A DNA stretch of 64,000 bases from Streptomyces klenkii (GCF_003626645.1 NZ_RBAM01000012.1:124001-188000), one strand, 5' to 3'; positions 8,115 to 17,503 are shown, numbered from the stretch's first letter. Numbers and translations are program-made. Notes: generated by a model from the sequence alone, not told the origin.

Positions 8115-9416
8115 ATGCGCTTCGGCGTCAACTACACCCCCGCCCGCGGCTGGTTCCACCACTGGCTGGACTTCGACCTGGACGACGTCCGCGCCGACCT
8201 GGACTCCATAGCGGCGCTCGGCCTCGACCACATCCGCGTCTTCCCCCTCTGGCCGCTCTTCCAGCCCAACCGCACCATGATCCGGCCGCGCGCCGTCGAG
8301 CAGCTCGTGAGCCTGGTGGACGCGGCCGGCGAACGCGGGCTCGACGTCAACGTGGACGGGCTCCAGGGGCACCTGTCCAGCTTCGACTTCGTCCCGTCCT
8401 GGACCACCACCTGGCACCGCCGCAGCCTCTTCGCCGACCCGGACGTCGTCGACGCGCAGGCCCGCCTCCTCACCGAGCTCTCCGGCGCGCTCGCCGACCG
8501 GCCCAACTTCCTCGGCATGACCGTCGGCAACGAGTTCAACCAGTTCTCCGGACCGCCCCACCCCGACCCCGACCGCATCCGCCCCGCCCAGGCCGGCCGC
8601 TGGCTGCGCCGCATGCTCGCGGCCTGCGAGGAGGGCGCGCCCGGCAGGACCCACCTGCACGCCTCGTACGACGCCGCCTTCCACGACGGCGAGCACCCCT
8701 TCACACCCGCCCACTCGGCACGGCTCGGGGCCATGACCGCCGTGCACTCCTGGGTCTTCAACGGCACGGCGCAGCGCCACGGCCCCGGCGGCGCGGCCGA
8801 ACACCTCGCCGCCTACCTCATCGAGCTGTCCAAGGCCTGGGCCGACGACCCGGCCCGCCCCGTATGGCTCCAGGAGACCGGTGCGCCCGCCCCGCACGTC
8901 CCGCCCGGCCGCGCCGCGGCGTTCACGGAGGCGACCGTCCGCCACGCGCTGGACTGCCCCGGCCTCTGGGGCATCACCTGGTGGTGCTCCCACGACGTCG
9001 ACCGCGCCCTCGCGGACTTCCCGGAGCTGGAGTACGGGCTGGGCCTGCTGACCAACGACCGCGAGGTCAAGCCGGCCGGGGAGGTGTTCGCACGCCTCGC
9101 CCGGGAGCACCGGGAGCACCGGGAGCACCGGGAGCACCGGGAGCACCAGGCGCACCGGGACGATCACGGCGGCCCCGCGCCGCGGCGGACGGCCCTGGTC
9201 CTGGACGCGGGCGATCCCGAGGACGCGCCGGGGCGGGCCGTGTGCGCGCCGGGCGGGGCGTTCTTCGAGGCGTGGATGCGGGTCGCCTCATGCGGGGGGC
9301 GGCCGGCGGTCGTGCTGGCCCAGCGGGCCGGGGAGGCAGCGCATTTGGCGGCGCGGGGCATCGCCGAAGTCGTCGAGATCTCCGAGGTCGTCGATGTCGC
9401 CGAGGAGCCGTCATGA
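8115..9416 (+). CDS. Glycoside hydrolase family 5-like enzyme, probable cytoplasmic beta-mannosidase
   Basis: TIM-barrel glycosidase, 433 residues, no signal peptide. It starts RFGVNYTPARGWFHHWLDFD. GNEFNQF (Glu140) fits the acid/base and WLQETGAP (Glu254) the nucleophile of clan GH-A. In bifidobacterial N-glycan loci the corresponding enzyme is a GH5_18 beta-mannosidase that splits the Man-beta-1,4-GlcNAc core; I infer the same role here from the GH85 and GH38 neighbours. Residues 330-344 are five exact Arg-Glu-His repeats encoded by a 9-bp tandem repeat at the barrel/C-terminal junction. The stop overlaps the GH85 start (ATGA). The exact GH5 subfamily is not provable by eye. Confidence 0.78.
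   Translation: MRFGVNYTPARGWFHHWLDFDLDDVRADLDSIAALGLDHIRVFPLWPLFQPNRTMIRPRAVEQLVSLVDAAGERGLDVNVDGLQGHLSSFDFVPSWTTTWHRRSLFADPDVVDAQARLLTELSGALADRPNFLGMTVGNEFNQFSGPPHPDPDRIRPAQAGRWLRRMLAACEEGAPGRTHLHASYDAAFHDGEHPFTPAHSARLGAMTAVHSWVFNGTAQRHGPGGAAEHLAAYLIELSKAWADDPARPVWLQETGAPAPHVPPGRAAAFTEATVRHALDCPGLWGITWWCSHDVDRALADFPELEYGLGLLTNDREVKPAGEVFARLAREHREHREHREHREHQAHRDDHGGPAPRRTALVLDAGDPEDAPGRAVCAPGGAFFEAWMRVASCGGRPAVVLAQRAGEAAHLAARGIAEVVEISEVVDVAEEPS
9102..9155 (+). repeat. 9-bp tandem repeat inside the GH5-like gene
   Basis: Five perfect copies of CGGGAGCAC (9102-9146) and one degenerate sixth copy (9147-9155). They are in frame and encode Arg-Glu-His five times, then Gln-Ala-His. A unit that is a multiple of three preserves the frame if the copy number changes. 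Confidence 0.95.
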
Positions 9417-11473
9417 ACGTCACACGCCGACAGGCTTTGGCCACCGGCGCCGCAGGGCTCGCCTCCGTCGCCCTGCCCGCCGGGCGGGTCGCGGCCGCCG
9501 CCGGCCCCTCCCCCGCCTCCCTCCAGCCGTACGCCTCCTACTGGTTCCCCGACAGCCTGCCGGCCGGGTCGCCCGCGCCCGGGGTCGTCTGGCGCAGCCT
9601 GGCCGCCTGGGATCCCGCGAAGGATCCCGACCTGCCGTTCAACCGGGCGACCGTGCCGCTCGCCGCGCGCTTCGCTCCCCCGCCGCCCAACGCCACCGCC
9701 CGCGCCGGCCGGGCCCGCGTCAGCGCGCTCGCCGCGTTCGCCCACACCTCCGGGAACCCTTCGCAGGGCGCGCCGACCGCCGACTTCTACGCGCTGACGC
9801 ACTGGGCCTACCTCGACGAGCTGGTCTTCTGGGGCGGCTCCTCGGGCGAAGGGCTCGTTCTGGCGCCCAACGCGCCCGTCGTGGACGCGGCCCACCGCAA
9901 CGGCGTGCCCGTGCTCGGCACGGTGTTCCTGCCGCCCGCGGCGTACGGCGGGCAGTTGCAGTGGACGCGGGACCTGGTGCGGCGCGGCCCGGACGGCGGC
10001 TTCCCGCTGGCCGACCAGCTGGTCCGGGTGGCGCGGGCGTACGGCTTCGACGGCTGGTTCGTCAACGCCGAGACCGGCGGCGGCGACGCGCGGCTCGGCG
10101 CCGACATGCGCGACTTCATCGCGTACCTCCGGGCGCAGGGCACGGCACGCGGCAAGGCGTGGGAGGCGGGACTGCGCGTCACCTGGTACGACGCCATGGT
10201 CGTCTCCGGCGGCATCGCCTGGCAGAACCGGCTGAACGACCAGAACGCGCCGTTCTTCCGCGCCGCGAGCTCGATGTTCCTGAACTTCAACTGGGACCGG
10301 GCGGGCCTCGTCTCCTCCGGCGACCTCGCGCGGGGCATGGGGCGCGGCCCGTACGAGCTGTGGGCCGGGATCGACGTCGAGGCGCGCGGCTGGGACACGT
10401 CCGTGGACTGGGACGCCGTCGTCCCGGCGGCCGGCCCGCACGTCGCCTCGTACGGCTTCTACCGCCCGGAGTGGACGTGGACGAGCCTGCCCGCCGGGGC
10501 CCGCGGCCCGGCCGCCTTCCACGCGCGCGACGACCGCTTCTGGTCCGGTCAGCGGCTGGATCCCGCGGCGCCGGAGGCGGGGCCGTGGCGGCCGCCGGCC
10601 GCGTCCGTCGCGGACCGTTCCACGCTCACCGCCCTGCCGTTCGCCACGACCTTCAACACCGGTCACGGCCTCGGCTGGTACGAGAAGGGCCGGCGCACGG
10701 GCGAATCCGCGTGGAACCACATGGGGCTCCAGGACCGGCTGCCGGGCCGGCGCTGGGTGATCCGTACGGCGGGTCCGCGGCCGGCCGTCGGCTTCGACTT
10801 CGACGACGCGTGGCGGGGCGGCAGCAGCCTCCTGGTCTCCGGCGCCCTCGCCGGGCCGGCGGAGGTCGGGCTGTACGAGGCCCGGCTGCCGTTCTCGGAG
10901 GCCACGGTCGTGGAGCTGACCCACCGTACGGACCCCGGTTCCGCGGCGGTGCGCGTCGAGCTGGCGGTCGCCGTGGACGGCGGCGTCGCGTACCTCCCGG
11001 CCGGTGTCCTGCGCGCGGGCGGCCGCGGCTGGGCCACCGCGACGGTGCGGGCCGGAGCGAAGCTGCGCGGCCGCACGGGGCGGACGCTCCGGGCGCTCGG
11101 CGTCCGGCTCACCGCACCGGACGGCGGTGCGGTGCGCTGGCGGCTGGGCCGCCTGGCGGTGCGCGACGCGGCCCCCGCCGCGCCCGCCCCGCCCGTGGCC
11201 CCGGCGGTCACCGCGTCGCGCTCAGGGACCGGCGGCACGGCCGAGCTGCGCCTGGCCTGGGGCGCCCCGGCGAGCGCGGCGGTACGCCAGTACGAGCTGC
11301 GCCAGGCGCTGCCCGGCGGGCGCTTCCGCTTCCTCGGCGGCACCTGCGGGCATGCCTACTACGTCCCGGCGCTGCGTCGTACGGACGGCGAGGCGGCCAC
11401 CCGGATCGAGGTGCGCGCCGTGGACGAGCTGTACACCGCGTCCGCCCCCGCTTCCGTCACCTTCCGCTGGTGA
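9413..11473 (+). CDS. Secreted endo-beta-N-acetylglucosaminidase, GH85
   Basis: Cleaves the chitobiose core of N-glycans, releasing the oligosaccharide. 686 residues. The N-terminus NVTRRQALATGAAG has a twin-arginine motif, then a hydrophobic stretch ending near AAAAG, so export by Tat is likely. The GH85 catalytic pair is GWFVNAETGG, with Asn218 and Glu220 matching the NxE motif in which Glu is acid/base and Asn orients the substrate acetamide. GH85 signatures PYASYWFPDSLPAG and the FLNFNWDRAGL region are present. A beta-sandwich follows (about 410-570), and the last 90 residues look like a fibronectin-III-type domain. The start overlaps the stop of the GH5-like gene. It supplies the glycan imported by the upstream transporter. 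Confidence 0.93.
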   Translation: MNVTRRQALATGAAGLASVALPAGRVAAAAGPSPASLQPYASYWFPDSLPAGSPAPGVVWRSLAAWDPAKDPDLPFNRATVPLAARFAPPPPNATARAGRARVSALAAFAHTSGNPSQGAPTADFYALTHWAYLDELVFWGGSSGEGLVLAPNAPVVDAAHRNGVPVLGTVFLPPAAYGGQLQWTRDLVRRGPDGGFPLADQLVRVARAYGFDGWFVNAETGGGDARLGADMRDFIAYLRAQGTARGKAWEAGLRVTWYDAMVVSGGIAWQNRLNDQNAPFFRAASSMFLNFNWDRAGLVSSGDLARGMGRGPYELWAGIDVEARGWDTSVDWDAVVPAAGPHVASYGFYRPEWTWTSLPAGARGPAAFHARDDRFWSGQRLDPAAPEAGPWRPPAASVADRSTLTALPFATTFNTGHGLGWYEKGRRTGESAWNHMGLQDRLPGRRWVIRTAGPRPAVGFDFDDAWRGGSSLLVSGALAGPAEVGLYEARLPFSEATVVELTHRTDPGSAAVRVELAVAVDGGVAYLPAGVLRAGGRGWATATVRAGAKLRGRTGRTLRALGVRLTAPDGGAVRWRLGRLAVRDAAPAAPAPPVAPAVTASRSGTGGTAELRLAWGAPASAAVRQYELRQALPGGRFRFLGGTCGHAYYVPALRRTDGEAATRIEVRAVDELYTASAPASVTFRW

Positions 11474-11542
11474 TCCGGTAGCGACTGGTGACCCGTAACG
11501 AGACGACCTCCAGTAGGGAATCGACCTAAGGAAACCGACCTG

Positions 11543-14500
11543 ATGCACAACGACCGCACCATCACCGAAGCCCGGCTGAAGCGCGTGCTGGACGAGCGCA
11601 TCCGGCCGGCCGTGTACCCCGAGTCGGTGCCGCTGTCCGTCACCGTCTGGAACGCGCCCGGCGAGCCCGTCCCGGTGGCCGAGGGGATCGCCGCCGGGGG
11701 CGTGCCGATCGAGGCGGGCGCGGCCTGGGGGCCGCCGTGGGGCACGAGCTGGTTCACCGTGGCGGGCAGGGTGCCGCGGGAGTGGGCGGGCCGGACGGTC
11801 GAGGCCCTGCTGGACCTGGGGTTCGACGAGAACATGCCGGGCTTCCAGTGCGAGGGGCTGGTCTACCGGCCGGACAGCTCGCCGGTGAAGGGCCTCAACC
11901 CGCGCAACCAGTGGGTCCGGATCGCCGAGCGGGCAGCCGGCGGCGAGGACGTGCTGCTGCACGTGGAGGCGTCGTCCAACCCGGTGATCCTCGACTACCA
12001 CCCGTTCGTGCCGACCGAGCTGGGCGACCGGGAGACGGCGGACGGCGCGCCGCGCTACCGGCTGGCGCGCATGGACCTGGCCGTCTTCGACCGGACGGTG
12101 TGGGAGCTGGTCCAGGACCTGGAGGTGCTGGAGGGGCTGATGGCCGAGCTGTCCGCGGACGCGCCCCGCCGCTGGGAGATCCTGCGGGCCGTCGAGCGCG
12201 CGCTGGACGCGGTCGACCTCCAGGACATCGGCGGTACGGCGGCGGGGGCGCGCGAGCGGCTCGCCGCGGTGCTGTCCGCGCCCGCGCACGCCTCCGCGCA
12301 CCGGATCAGCGCGGTCGGGCACGCGCACATCGACTCGGCGTGGCTGTGGCCGCTGCGCGAGACGGTGCGCAAGGTCGCCCGCACGACCGCGAACATGACC
12401 GCGCTGCTGGAGGACGAGCCGGAGTTCGTCTACGCCATGTCGCAGGCGCAGCAGTTCGCGTGGATCAAGGAGCACCGGCCGGAGGTGTACGCGCGGGTGA
12501 AGAAGGCGGTCGCGGACGGCCGCTTCGTGCCGGTGGGCGGCATGTGGGTGGAGTCGGACACGAACATGCCGGGGTCGGAGGCGCTGGCCCGGCAGTTCGT
12601 GCACGGCAAGCGCTTCTTCCTGGAGGAGTTCGGGATCGAGACGGAGGAGGTGTGGCTGCCGGACTCCTTCGGCTACTCCGCCGCGCTGCCGCAGCTGGTG
12701 CGGCTGGCGGGGGCCAAGTGGTTCCTGACGCAGAAGATCTCGTGGAACCGGACGAACAAGTTCCCGCACCACACGTTCTGGTGGGAGGGCCTGGACGGCA
12801 CCCGGGTCTTCACGCACTTCCCGCCGATCGACACGTACAACGCGCAGCTCTCGGGCGGGGAGGTCGCGCACGCGGTCCGCAACTTCCGGGAGAAGGGCGG
12901 GGCCACCCGCTCGCTGGCGCCGACGGGCTGGGGCGACGGGGGCGGCGGCACGACGCGCGAGATGCTGGCGCGGGCGAAGCGGCTGGCGGATCTGGAGGGC
13001 TCGGCGCGGGTGGCCTTCGAGAAGCCGTCGGCGTTCTTCGAGAAGGCGCACGCCGAGTACGGCGAGGCGCCGGTGTGGGTGGGCGAGCTGTACCTGGAGC
13101 TGCACCGGGCGACGCTGACCAGCCAGGCCCGCACCAAGCAGGGCAACCGGCGCGCGGAGCACCTGCTGCACGAGGCGGAGCTGTGGGCGGCGACGGCGGC
13201 CGTGCGGGCGGGCTTCCCGTACCCGTACGAGGCGCTGGACCGGATCTGGAAGACGGTGCTGCTGCACCAGTTCCACGACATCCTGCCGGGCACGTCGATC
13301 GCGTGGGTGCACCGGGAGGCGGCGGTGGCGTACGCGGCGGTGGCCGCGGAGCTGGAGGAGATCGTCGCGGGGGCGCTGGCGGCGCTGGCGGGCGACGGCC
13401 CGGGAGGCGGGACGATGGTGTTCAACGCGGCGCCGCACGGGCGCGGGGAGGCGCCGGCCTTCGGCGCGGCGGCCGCCACCGGGCCGGTGCGGTCCGCAGC
13501 GCCCGAGCCGCGCGAGGGTGGCGGGTTCGTCCTCGCCAACGGCGCGCTGCGCGTCGAGATCGACGGCAGGGGCCTGGTCGTGTCGGTGTACGACGTGGCC
13601 GCGGACCGGGAGACGCTCGCTCCGGGCGCGGCCGCCAACCTGCTCCAGCTGCACCAGGACTTCCCGAACATGTGGGACGCGTGGGACGTGGACCACTTCT
13701 ACCGGAACACGGTGACCGACCTGACGGACGCCGAGACGGTGGAAGTGGTGGAGACGGCGGACGCAGCGGCGGTGCGGGTGGTGCGCGCCTTCGGGTCGTC
13801 GCGCGTCGAGCAGCGGATCTCCCTGCCGGCGGGCGAGCGGCGGCTGGACATCGCCACGGAGGTCGACTGGCACGAGACGGAGAAGTTCCTCAAGGCCGCG
13901 TTCCCGCTGGACGTGCACGCGGACCGGACGGCGGCGGAGACCCAGTTCGGCCACCTGTACCGGCCGACGCACACCAACACGAGCTGGGACGCCGCCAAGT
14001 TCGAGGCGTGCGCGCACCGGTTCGTCCACCTGGAGGAGCCCGGCTGGGGCGTGGCGGTCGTCAACGACTCGACGTACGGCTACGACGTGACGCGCACGGT
14101 CCGCCCGGACGGCACGGGCACGACCACGACGGTGCGGCTGTCCCTGCTGCGGGCCCCCCGCTTCCCCGACCCGCGCACCGATCAGGGAACGCACCGCTTC
14201 CGGTACGCGCTGGTGCCGGGCGCGTCCGTCGGCGACGCCGTGCGCGAGGGCTACCGCATCAACCTGCCCGAGCGGCGGGTGCCGGGCGGCACCGCGGTCC
14301 GGCCGCTGGTCCGCGTCGGGAACGAGGCGGTCGTCGTCTCCGCGGTGAAGCTCGCGGACGACGGCAGCGGCGATGTGGTCGTGCGGCTGTACGAGTCGCG
14401 GGGCGGGCGGGCACGGGCCCGCCTGGAGGCCGGCTTCCCGCTCGCTTCGGCCTCGGTGTGCGACCTCCTGGAGCGGCCGCTGGCCGCGGCGGGGGCGGAC

Positions 14501-14569
14501 GGTGACGCCGTCCCGCTGTCGCTGCGGCCGTTCCAGATCCTCACGCTGCGGCTGGGGCGGCGCGACTAG
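11543..14569 (+). CDS. Alpha-mannosidase, GH38
   Basis: Removes alpha-linked mannose residues. 1008 residues, no signal peptide, so cytoplasmic. An N-terminal beta domain is followed by the catalytic domain with the zinc motif GHAHIDSAWLWP (His260, His262, Asp264), WLPDSFGYSAALPQ (Asp374, nucleophile and zinc ligand position), and HQFHDILPGTSI, all hallmark GH38 elements. The C-terminal half is the GH38 beta-sandwich region (RVEQRISLPAGERRLD). A TAAGGA-type ribosome-binding site precedes the ATG. It is the last gene of the operon and would trim imported high-mannose glycan to the core Man-GlcNAc handled by the GH5-like enzyme. The length matches bacterial members. Confidence 0.95.
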   Translation: MHNDRTITEARLKRVLDERIRPAVYPESVPLSVTVWNAPGEPVPVAEGIAAGGVPIEAGAAWGPPWGTSWFTVAGRVPREWAGRTVEALLDLGFDENMPGFQCEGLVYRPDSSPVKGLNPRNQWVRIAERAAGGEDVLLHVEASSNPVILDYHPFVPTELGDRETADGAPRYRLARMDLAVFDRTVWELVQDLEVLEGLMAELSADAPRRWEILRAVERALDAVDLQDIGGTAAGARERLAAVLSAPAHASAHRISAVGHAHIDSAWLWPLRETVRKVARTTANMTALLEDEPEFVYAMSQAQQFAWIKEHRPEVYARVKKAVADGRFVPVGGMWVESDTNMPGSEALARQFVHGKRFFLEEFGIETEEVWLPDSFGYSAALPQLVRLAGAKWFLTQKISWNRTNKFPHHTFWWEGLDGTRVFTHFPPIDTYNAQLSGGEVAHAVRNFREKGGATRSLAPTGWGDGGGGTTREMLARAKRLADLEGSARVAFEKPSAFFEKAHAEYGEAPVWVGELYLELHRATLTSQARTKQGNRRAEHLLHEAELWAATAAVRAGFPYPYEALDRIWKTVLLHQFHDILPGTSIAWVHREAAVAYAAVAAELEEIVAGALAALAGDGPGGGTMVFNAAPHGRGEAPAFGAAAATGPVRSAAPEPREGGGFVLANGALRVEIDGRGLVVSVYDVAADRETLAPGAAANLLQLHQDFPNMWDAWDVDHFYRNTVTDLTDAETVEVVETADAAAVRVVRAFGSSRVEQRISLPAGERRLDIATEVDWHETEKFLKAAFPLDVHADRTAAETQFGHLYRPTHTNTSWDAAKFEACAHRFVHLEEPGWGVAVVNDSTYGYDVTRTVRPDGTGTTTTVRLSLLRAPRFPDPRTDQGTHRFRYALVPGASVGDAVREGYRINLPERRVPGGTAVRPLVRVGNEAVVVSAVKLADDGSGDVVVRLYESRGGRARARLEAGFPLASASVCDLLERPLAAAGADGDAVPLSLRPFQILTLRLGRRD

Positions 14570-14590
14570 GCCGGCTCCGTCCGGGCCACC

Positions 14591-14628
14591 GCTCCGCGCC
14601 GGCGGGTGACGTGACGCCGGCGCGGAGC
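14591..14628. terminator. Bidirectional hairpin between convergent genes
   Basis: A perfect 13-bp stem (14591-14603 with 14616-14628) and a 12-nt loop lie between the GH38 stop (14569) and the convergent propeller gene stop (14691). There is no U-tract, as is common in Streptomyces. It can act on both strands. Confidence 0.75.
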
Positions 14629-14690
14629 CGGAGGGTGCCCGGACATGCCGGCCGTGCCCCGGGCCGTCACGCCGGTCGTCAGGCCGGGCG

Positions 14691-15773
14691 TCAGGCTGGG
14701 CGCGGGATGTAGGCCAGGCCGTGGGCGCCGGACAGGCCGAACGCGCCGAGGTCCAGCCGGGACAGGCGCTGCATCGTCTCCAGGTCGACGATGTCGACGG
14801 TGGAGGAGACGACGCAGGACACGTAGGCGAGCCGGCCGTCGGGCGACGCGTTGATGGTCAGCGGGACGACCCCCGTCCCGACCTCGCCCAGTTCCTCGCG
14901 CGAGCCGGCGGAGAACACCCGCAGGCGGCCCGCCGCGTGGTTCCGGATCCCGGACACCAGGTCGAAGTCCCCGCCCAGTTCGCCCGCGAGCAGCTTGCCC
15001 GTCGACGTCACGTGCACGGGCATCACCACGTCCTTGGTGGGCAGCGTGTCCACGACGGTCGCCGTCCGGGTGTCGATGACCCGGATTCCGGCGGACGACC
15101 CCTCCTCGCCGGTGGCGCCGAAGGGGCGGGCGTAGGGCGCGGCGACGAAGAGGTGCGCGCCGTCGGCGGAGAGGGCGAGCCCCTCGCTGCCCGGCATCTC
15201 GATCCTCGCGGTGAGGGTGCGCTGTTCGAGGTCGACGACGGACACGAACGGCGTCTCCTTGTTGGTGGAGTACCCCGTCCGGCCTTCCGGGCCGACGGCG
15301 AACCAGTGCGGGACGGGCGCGTCGAGGCCGATCCTGCCGAGGGGGCGGCGGGTGTCCGTGTCGATCACCACGACGCCGCCGGGCCGGTCCGCCGAGGCCT
15401 CCACGGTGACGTAGAGGCGGTGGTGCGCCGTGTCCAGCGCGAGGCCGTGCGGCCCGTGTTCGGGGGCGAGGTCGATGACCTCGACGATGCGGCGCGCGTC
15501 GGGGTCGATGACGGTCAGCTCGGTGCGGCGGCCGGTGTTCTCGGCGTAGTGGCCCGAGTGGTACGTCGTGACGCACCACAGGAGCCGCTGCGTCGGGTCG
15601 TAGACCAACTCGTGCGGCTCGGGGATGACTTCGACGGCGCCGAGGTGCCGGTCGGAGGCGGCGTCGAAGAACGAGACGGTCGCACCGACCTGGCTGACCA
15701 CGGCCAGGACGTCGCCTTCCCGGCCGGCGCGCGGGGACTGCCGGGTGACCGGTGCGGAGGACGCGGAGGACAT
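14691..15773 (-). CDS. YncE-like beta-propeller protein
   Basis: 360 residues, seven-bladed-propeller type with repeated strands such as VSFFDAASDRHLGAVEV, VVVIDTDTRRPLGRIGL, IRVIDTRTATVVDTL and VDIVDLETMQRLSRLDL; each blade carries the YncE pattern of an ID or VD turn. No signal peptide is visible, unlike E. coli YncE. ATG 15773 has an AAGGAG ribosome-binding site 7 nt upstream. Divergent from the LysR regulator, which probably controls it. Such proteins bind ligands or partners through the propeller; no enzymatic role can be assigned. Confidence 0.8.
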   Translation of the reverse strand: MSSASSAPVTRQSPRAGREGDVLAVVSQVGATVSFFDAASDRHLGAVEVIPEPHELVYDPTQRLLWCVTTYHSGHYAENTGRRTELTVIDPDARRIVEVIDLAPEHGPHGLALDTAHHRLYVTVEASADRPGGVVVIDTDTRRPLGRIGLDAPVPHWFAVGPEGRTGYSTNKETPFVSVVDLEQRTLTARIEMPGSEGLALSADGAHLFVAAPYARPFGATGEEGSSAGIRVIDTRTATVVDTLPTKDVVMPVHVTSTGKLLAGELGGDFDLVSGIRNHAAGRLRVFSAGSREELGEVGTGVVPLTINASPDGRLAYVSCVVSSTVDIVDLETMQRLSRLDLGAFGLSGAHGLAYIPRPA

Positions 15774-15899
15774 CAAGGGCTCCTTGAGCGAGACGATTTC
15801 GCGGATGTCTCCACCCTCGGCGCAGGAAAGGCCCGGAACAATGCAAAGATAGGCACCTAATCATTGACTCAAGCGCAAAAATGCAGCTCAGGAGCCTTA
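15774..15899. promoter_or_regulatory. Divergent promoter region, propeller gene / LysR gene
   Basis: 126 bp between divergent starts, clearly AT-richer than its surroundings around 15840-15890. LysR regulators normally bind T-N11-A sites in such gaps. CCTAATCATTGACT near 15856-15869 is the most AT-rich spot, but I could not fix a single convincing box. Confidence 0.4.
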
Positions 15900-16814
15900 A
15901 TGGATCTCAACTTGCTGCGCGTCCTGGATGCCTTGCTCCAGGAGAACAGCGTGACCCGCGCCGCCGAGCACCTCGGCACGTCGCCCGCGGCGGTCAGCCG
16001 CACCCTGGCCCGGCTCCGCCGTGCCGTCGGCGATCCCCTGCTGGTCCGCGCGGGCCAGGGCATGGTCCCGACCCCGCGCGCGCTGGAACTCCGGGAGGAG
16101 GTGAGCGCGTTGCTGCGCGACTGCGACAACGTCCTGCGGCCCGGGGCCGGCTTCGACCCCGCGCACCTCCGGCGCACCTTCACCGTGCAGACCAGCGACC
16201 TGCTCCTGGCGGGGCTGACCGGCACCCTGACCGAACGGATCCACGCGGAGGCCCCGCACGTGGACGTGGTCTTCCTCTCCGAAGCGCTGGAGGGCGGCCC
16301 CGGGCTGCGGCAGGGCTCGGTCGACGTCGAACTGGGCGTCCTCGGGCACCTGGACCCCGAGATCCGCACCCGGCACCTCGCCCGGATGCCCCTGGTCGGC
16401 ATCGCCCGCAGCGGTCACCCCCTCTTCGAGGGGCGGATCGACGCCCGCCGCTTCGCCGCGGCCGGCCACATCGGCATCTCCCGCCTCGGCAAGCGCCTCG
16501 GCCCCATCGACAGCGCGCTCGCGGAGCTCGGGCTGCGGCGCCGGGTCGCGGTCGTCGTCCCCAGCCACACGGGCGCGATGGTCCTCGCCCGCGACACCGA
16601 CCTCGTCTCCCTCACCCTGGCCGACTGGCTCCCGGGCACGGTCGCGGCACTGGGGCTGCGCACCTTCCCCATCCCCCTCGACCTGGAGCCGCTCGATCTC
16701 GGCATGGCCTGGCACCCCCGCAACGCGGCCGACCCGGGGCACCGCTGGTTCCGCGAGCACCTGGCGGCCTCGGTCCTCGACCCGTCCTCCGGCCCGGGGA
16801 GCGACGGCCCGTAG
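15900..16814 (+). CDS. LysR-family transcriptional regulator
   Basis: 304 residues. The winged helix-turn-helix is at the N-terminus: MDLNLLRVLDALLQENSVTR, then AAEHLGTSPAAVSRTLARLR, followed by GDPLLVRAGQGMVPTPRA, the standard LysR linker entry. The effector-binding domain starts near residue 90 (RRTFTVQTSDLLLAGL) and ends with AWHPRNAADPGHRWFREHL, a pattern of the NodD/LinR-like subgroup. GGAG 7 nt upstream supports the ATG at 15900; the in-frame TTG further up lacks one. It is divergent from the propeller gene, its probable target. The inducer is unknown. Confidence 0.93.
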   Translation: MDLNLLRVLDALLQENSVTRAAEHLGTSPAAVSRTLARLRRAVGDPLLVRAGQGMVPTPRALELREEVSALLRDCDNVLRPGAGFDPAHLRRTFTVQTSDLLLAGLTGTLTERIHAEAPHVDVVFLSEALEGGPGLRQGSVDVELGVLGHLDPEIRTRHLARMPLVGIARSGHPLFEGRIDARRFAAAGHIGISRLGKRLGPIDSALAELGLRRRVAVVVPSHTGAMVLARDTDLVSLTLADWLPGTVAALGLRTFPIPLDLEPLDLGMAWHPRNAADPGHRWFREHLAASVLDPSSGPGSDGP

Positions 16815-16867
16815 GGATGCGCGGAGGGCCCGGAGCCGGGTGATGCGCGCCGGACTACGGTGGCGGT

Positions 16868-17443
16868 GTGACGACGTATGTGGCGCTGCTGCGCGGTATC
16901 AATGTGGGCGGCAAGAAGCGCGTTCCGATGCAGACCTTGCGGGAGCTGCTCTCCGGCATGGGGTGCGGCTCCGTCCGCACGCACCTCAACAGCGGCAACG
17001 CCGTGTTCACGCACCCCGGGCCGGATCCGGACGAGCTGGCCCGCGAGCTGGAGCGGGCGATCGAGCGCGAGCTGGGCTTCGCGGTGACGTGCATGGTGCG
17101 CGACGCGGGCGACATGCGCCGTGTCGTCGACGCCGACCCGTTCGCCGGCCGGGCGGTCGATCCTGCCCGGTACCTGGTGACGTTCCTGGCCGGGCCCGCC
17201 GATCCCGCCACTGTGGCGGACGTCGACGCGGCGGCGTACGCGCCGGAGGAGTTCGTCCTGGCCGGGCGCGAGCTCTACGTGTACTACGCGGCGGGCATCC
17301 GCGACGCGAAGCTCGCCAAGGTGCTCACGGAGCGCCGCCTGGGCACGGCGGGCACCGGGCGCAACTGGAACACGGTCACCAAGCTGGCCGCCATGGCGCA
17401 GGAGACGCAGCAGTCGGAGGAGCCGGGCGCGGCCGGGGGGTGA
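16868..17443 (+). CDS. DUF1697 family protein
   Basis: 191 residues, opening TTYVALLRGINVGGKKRVPM, the DUF1697 signature, followed by HLNSGNAVFTHPG and the C-terminal GRNWNTVTKLAAMA that closes this family. The fold is ferredoxin-like and cytoplasmic; no biochemical role is established. GTG start at 16868, the only one giving the conserved N-terminus. It stands alone between the LysR gene and the ABC system. Confidence 0.93.
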   Translation: MTTYVALLRGINVGGKKRVPMQTLRELLSGMGCGSVRTHLNSGNAVFTHPGPDPDELARELERAIERELGFAVTCMVRDAGDMRRVVDADPFAGRAVDPARYLVTFLAGPADPATVADVDAAAYAPEEFVLAGRELYVYYAAGIRDAKLAKVLTERRLGTAGTGRNWNTVTKLAAMAQETQQSEEPGAAGG

Positions 17444-17503
17444 CCGCGGCGCAACCCCCCGCCCGCGGCTCAGCCGGATGAGGTCTCCGCTTAGCATGCG
17501 GGC

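Noticed and set aside
9102..9155. Tandem repeat considered as a CRISPR-like array
   Set aside because: Units are 9 bp without spacers and are in frame with the enzyme.
7253..11473. 1406-codon open frame through the transporter and GH5-like region
   Set aside because: Only the part after 9413 is a real gene (GH85). The upstream part is Arg/Pro-rich shadow sequence of the permease and GH5-like genes, caused by high GC.
11222..14194. 990-codon minus-strand frame opposite GH38
   Set aside because: Arg/His/Val-biased antisense frame; GH38 motifs on the plus strand are intact.
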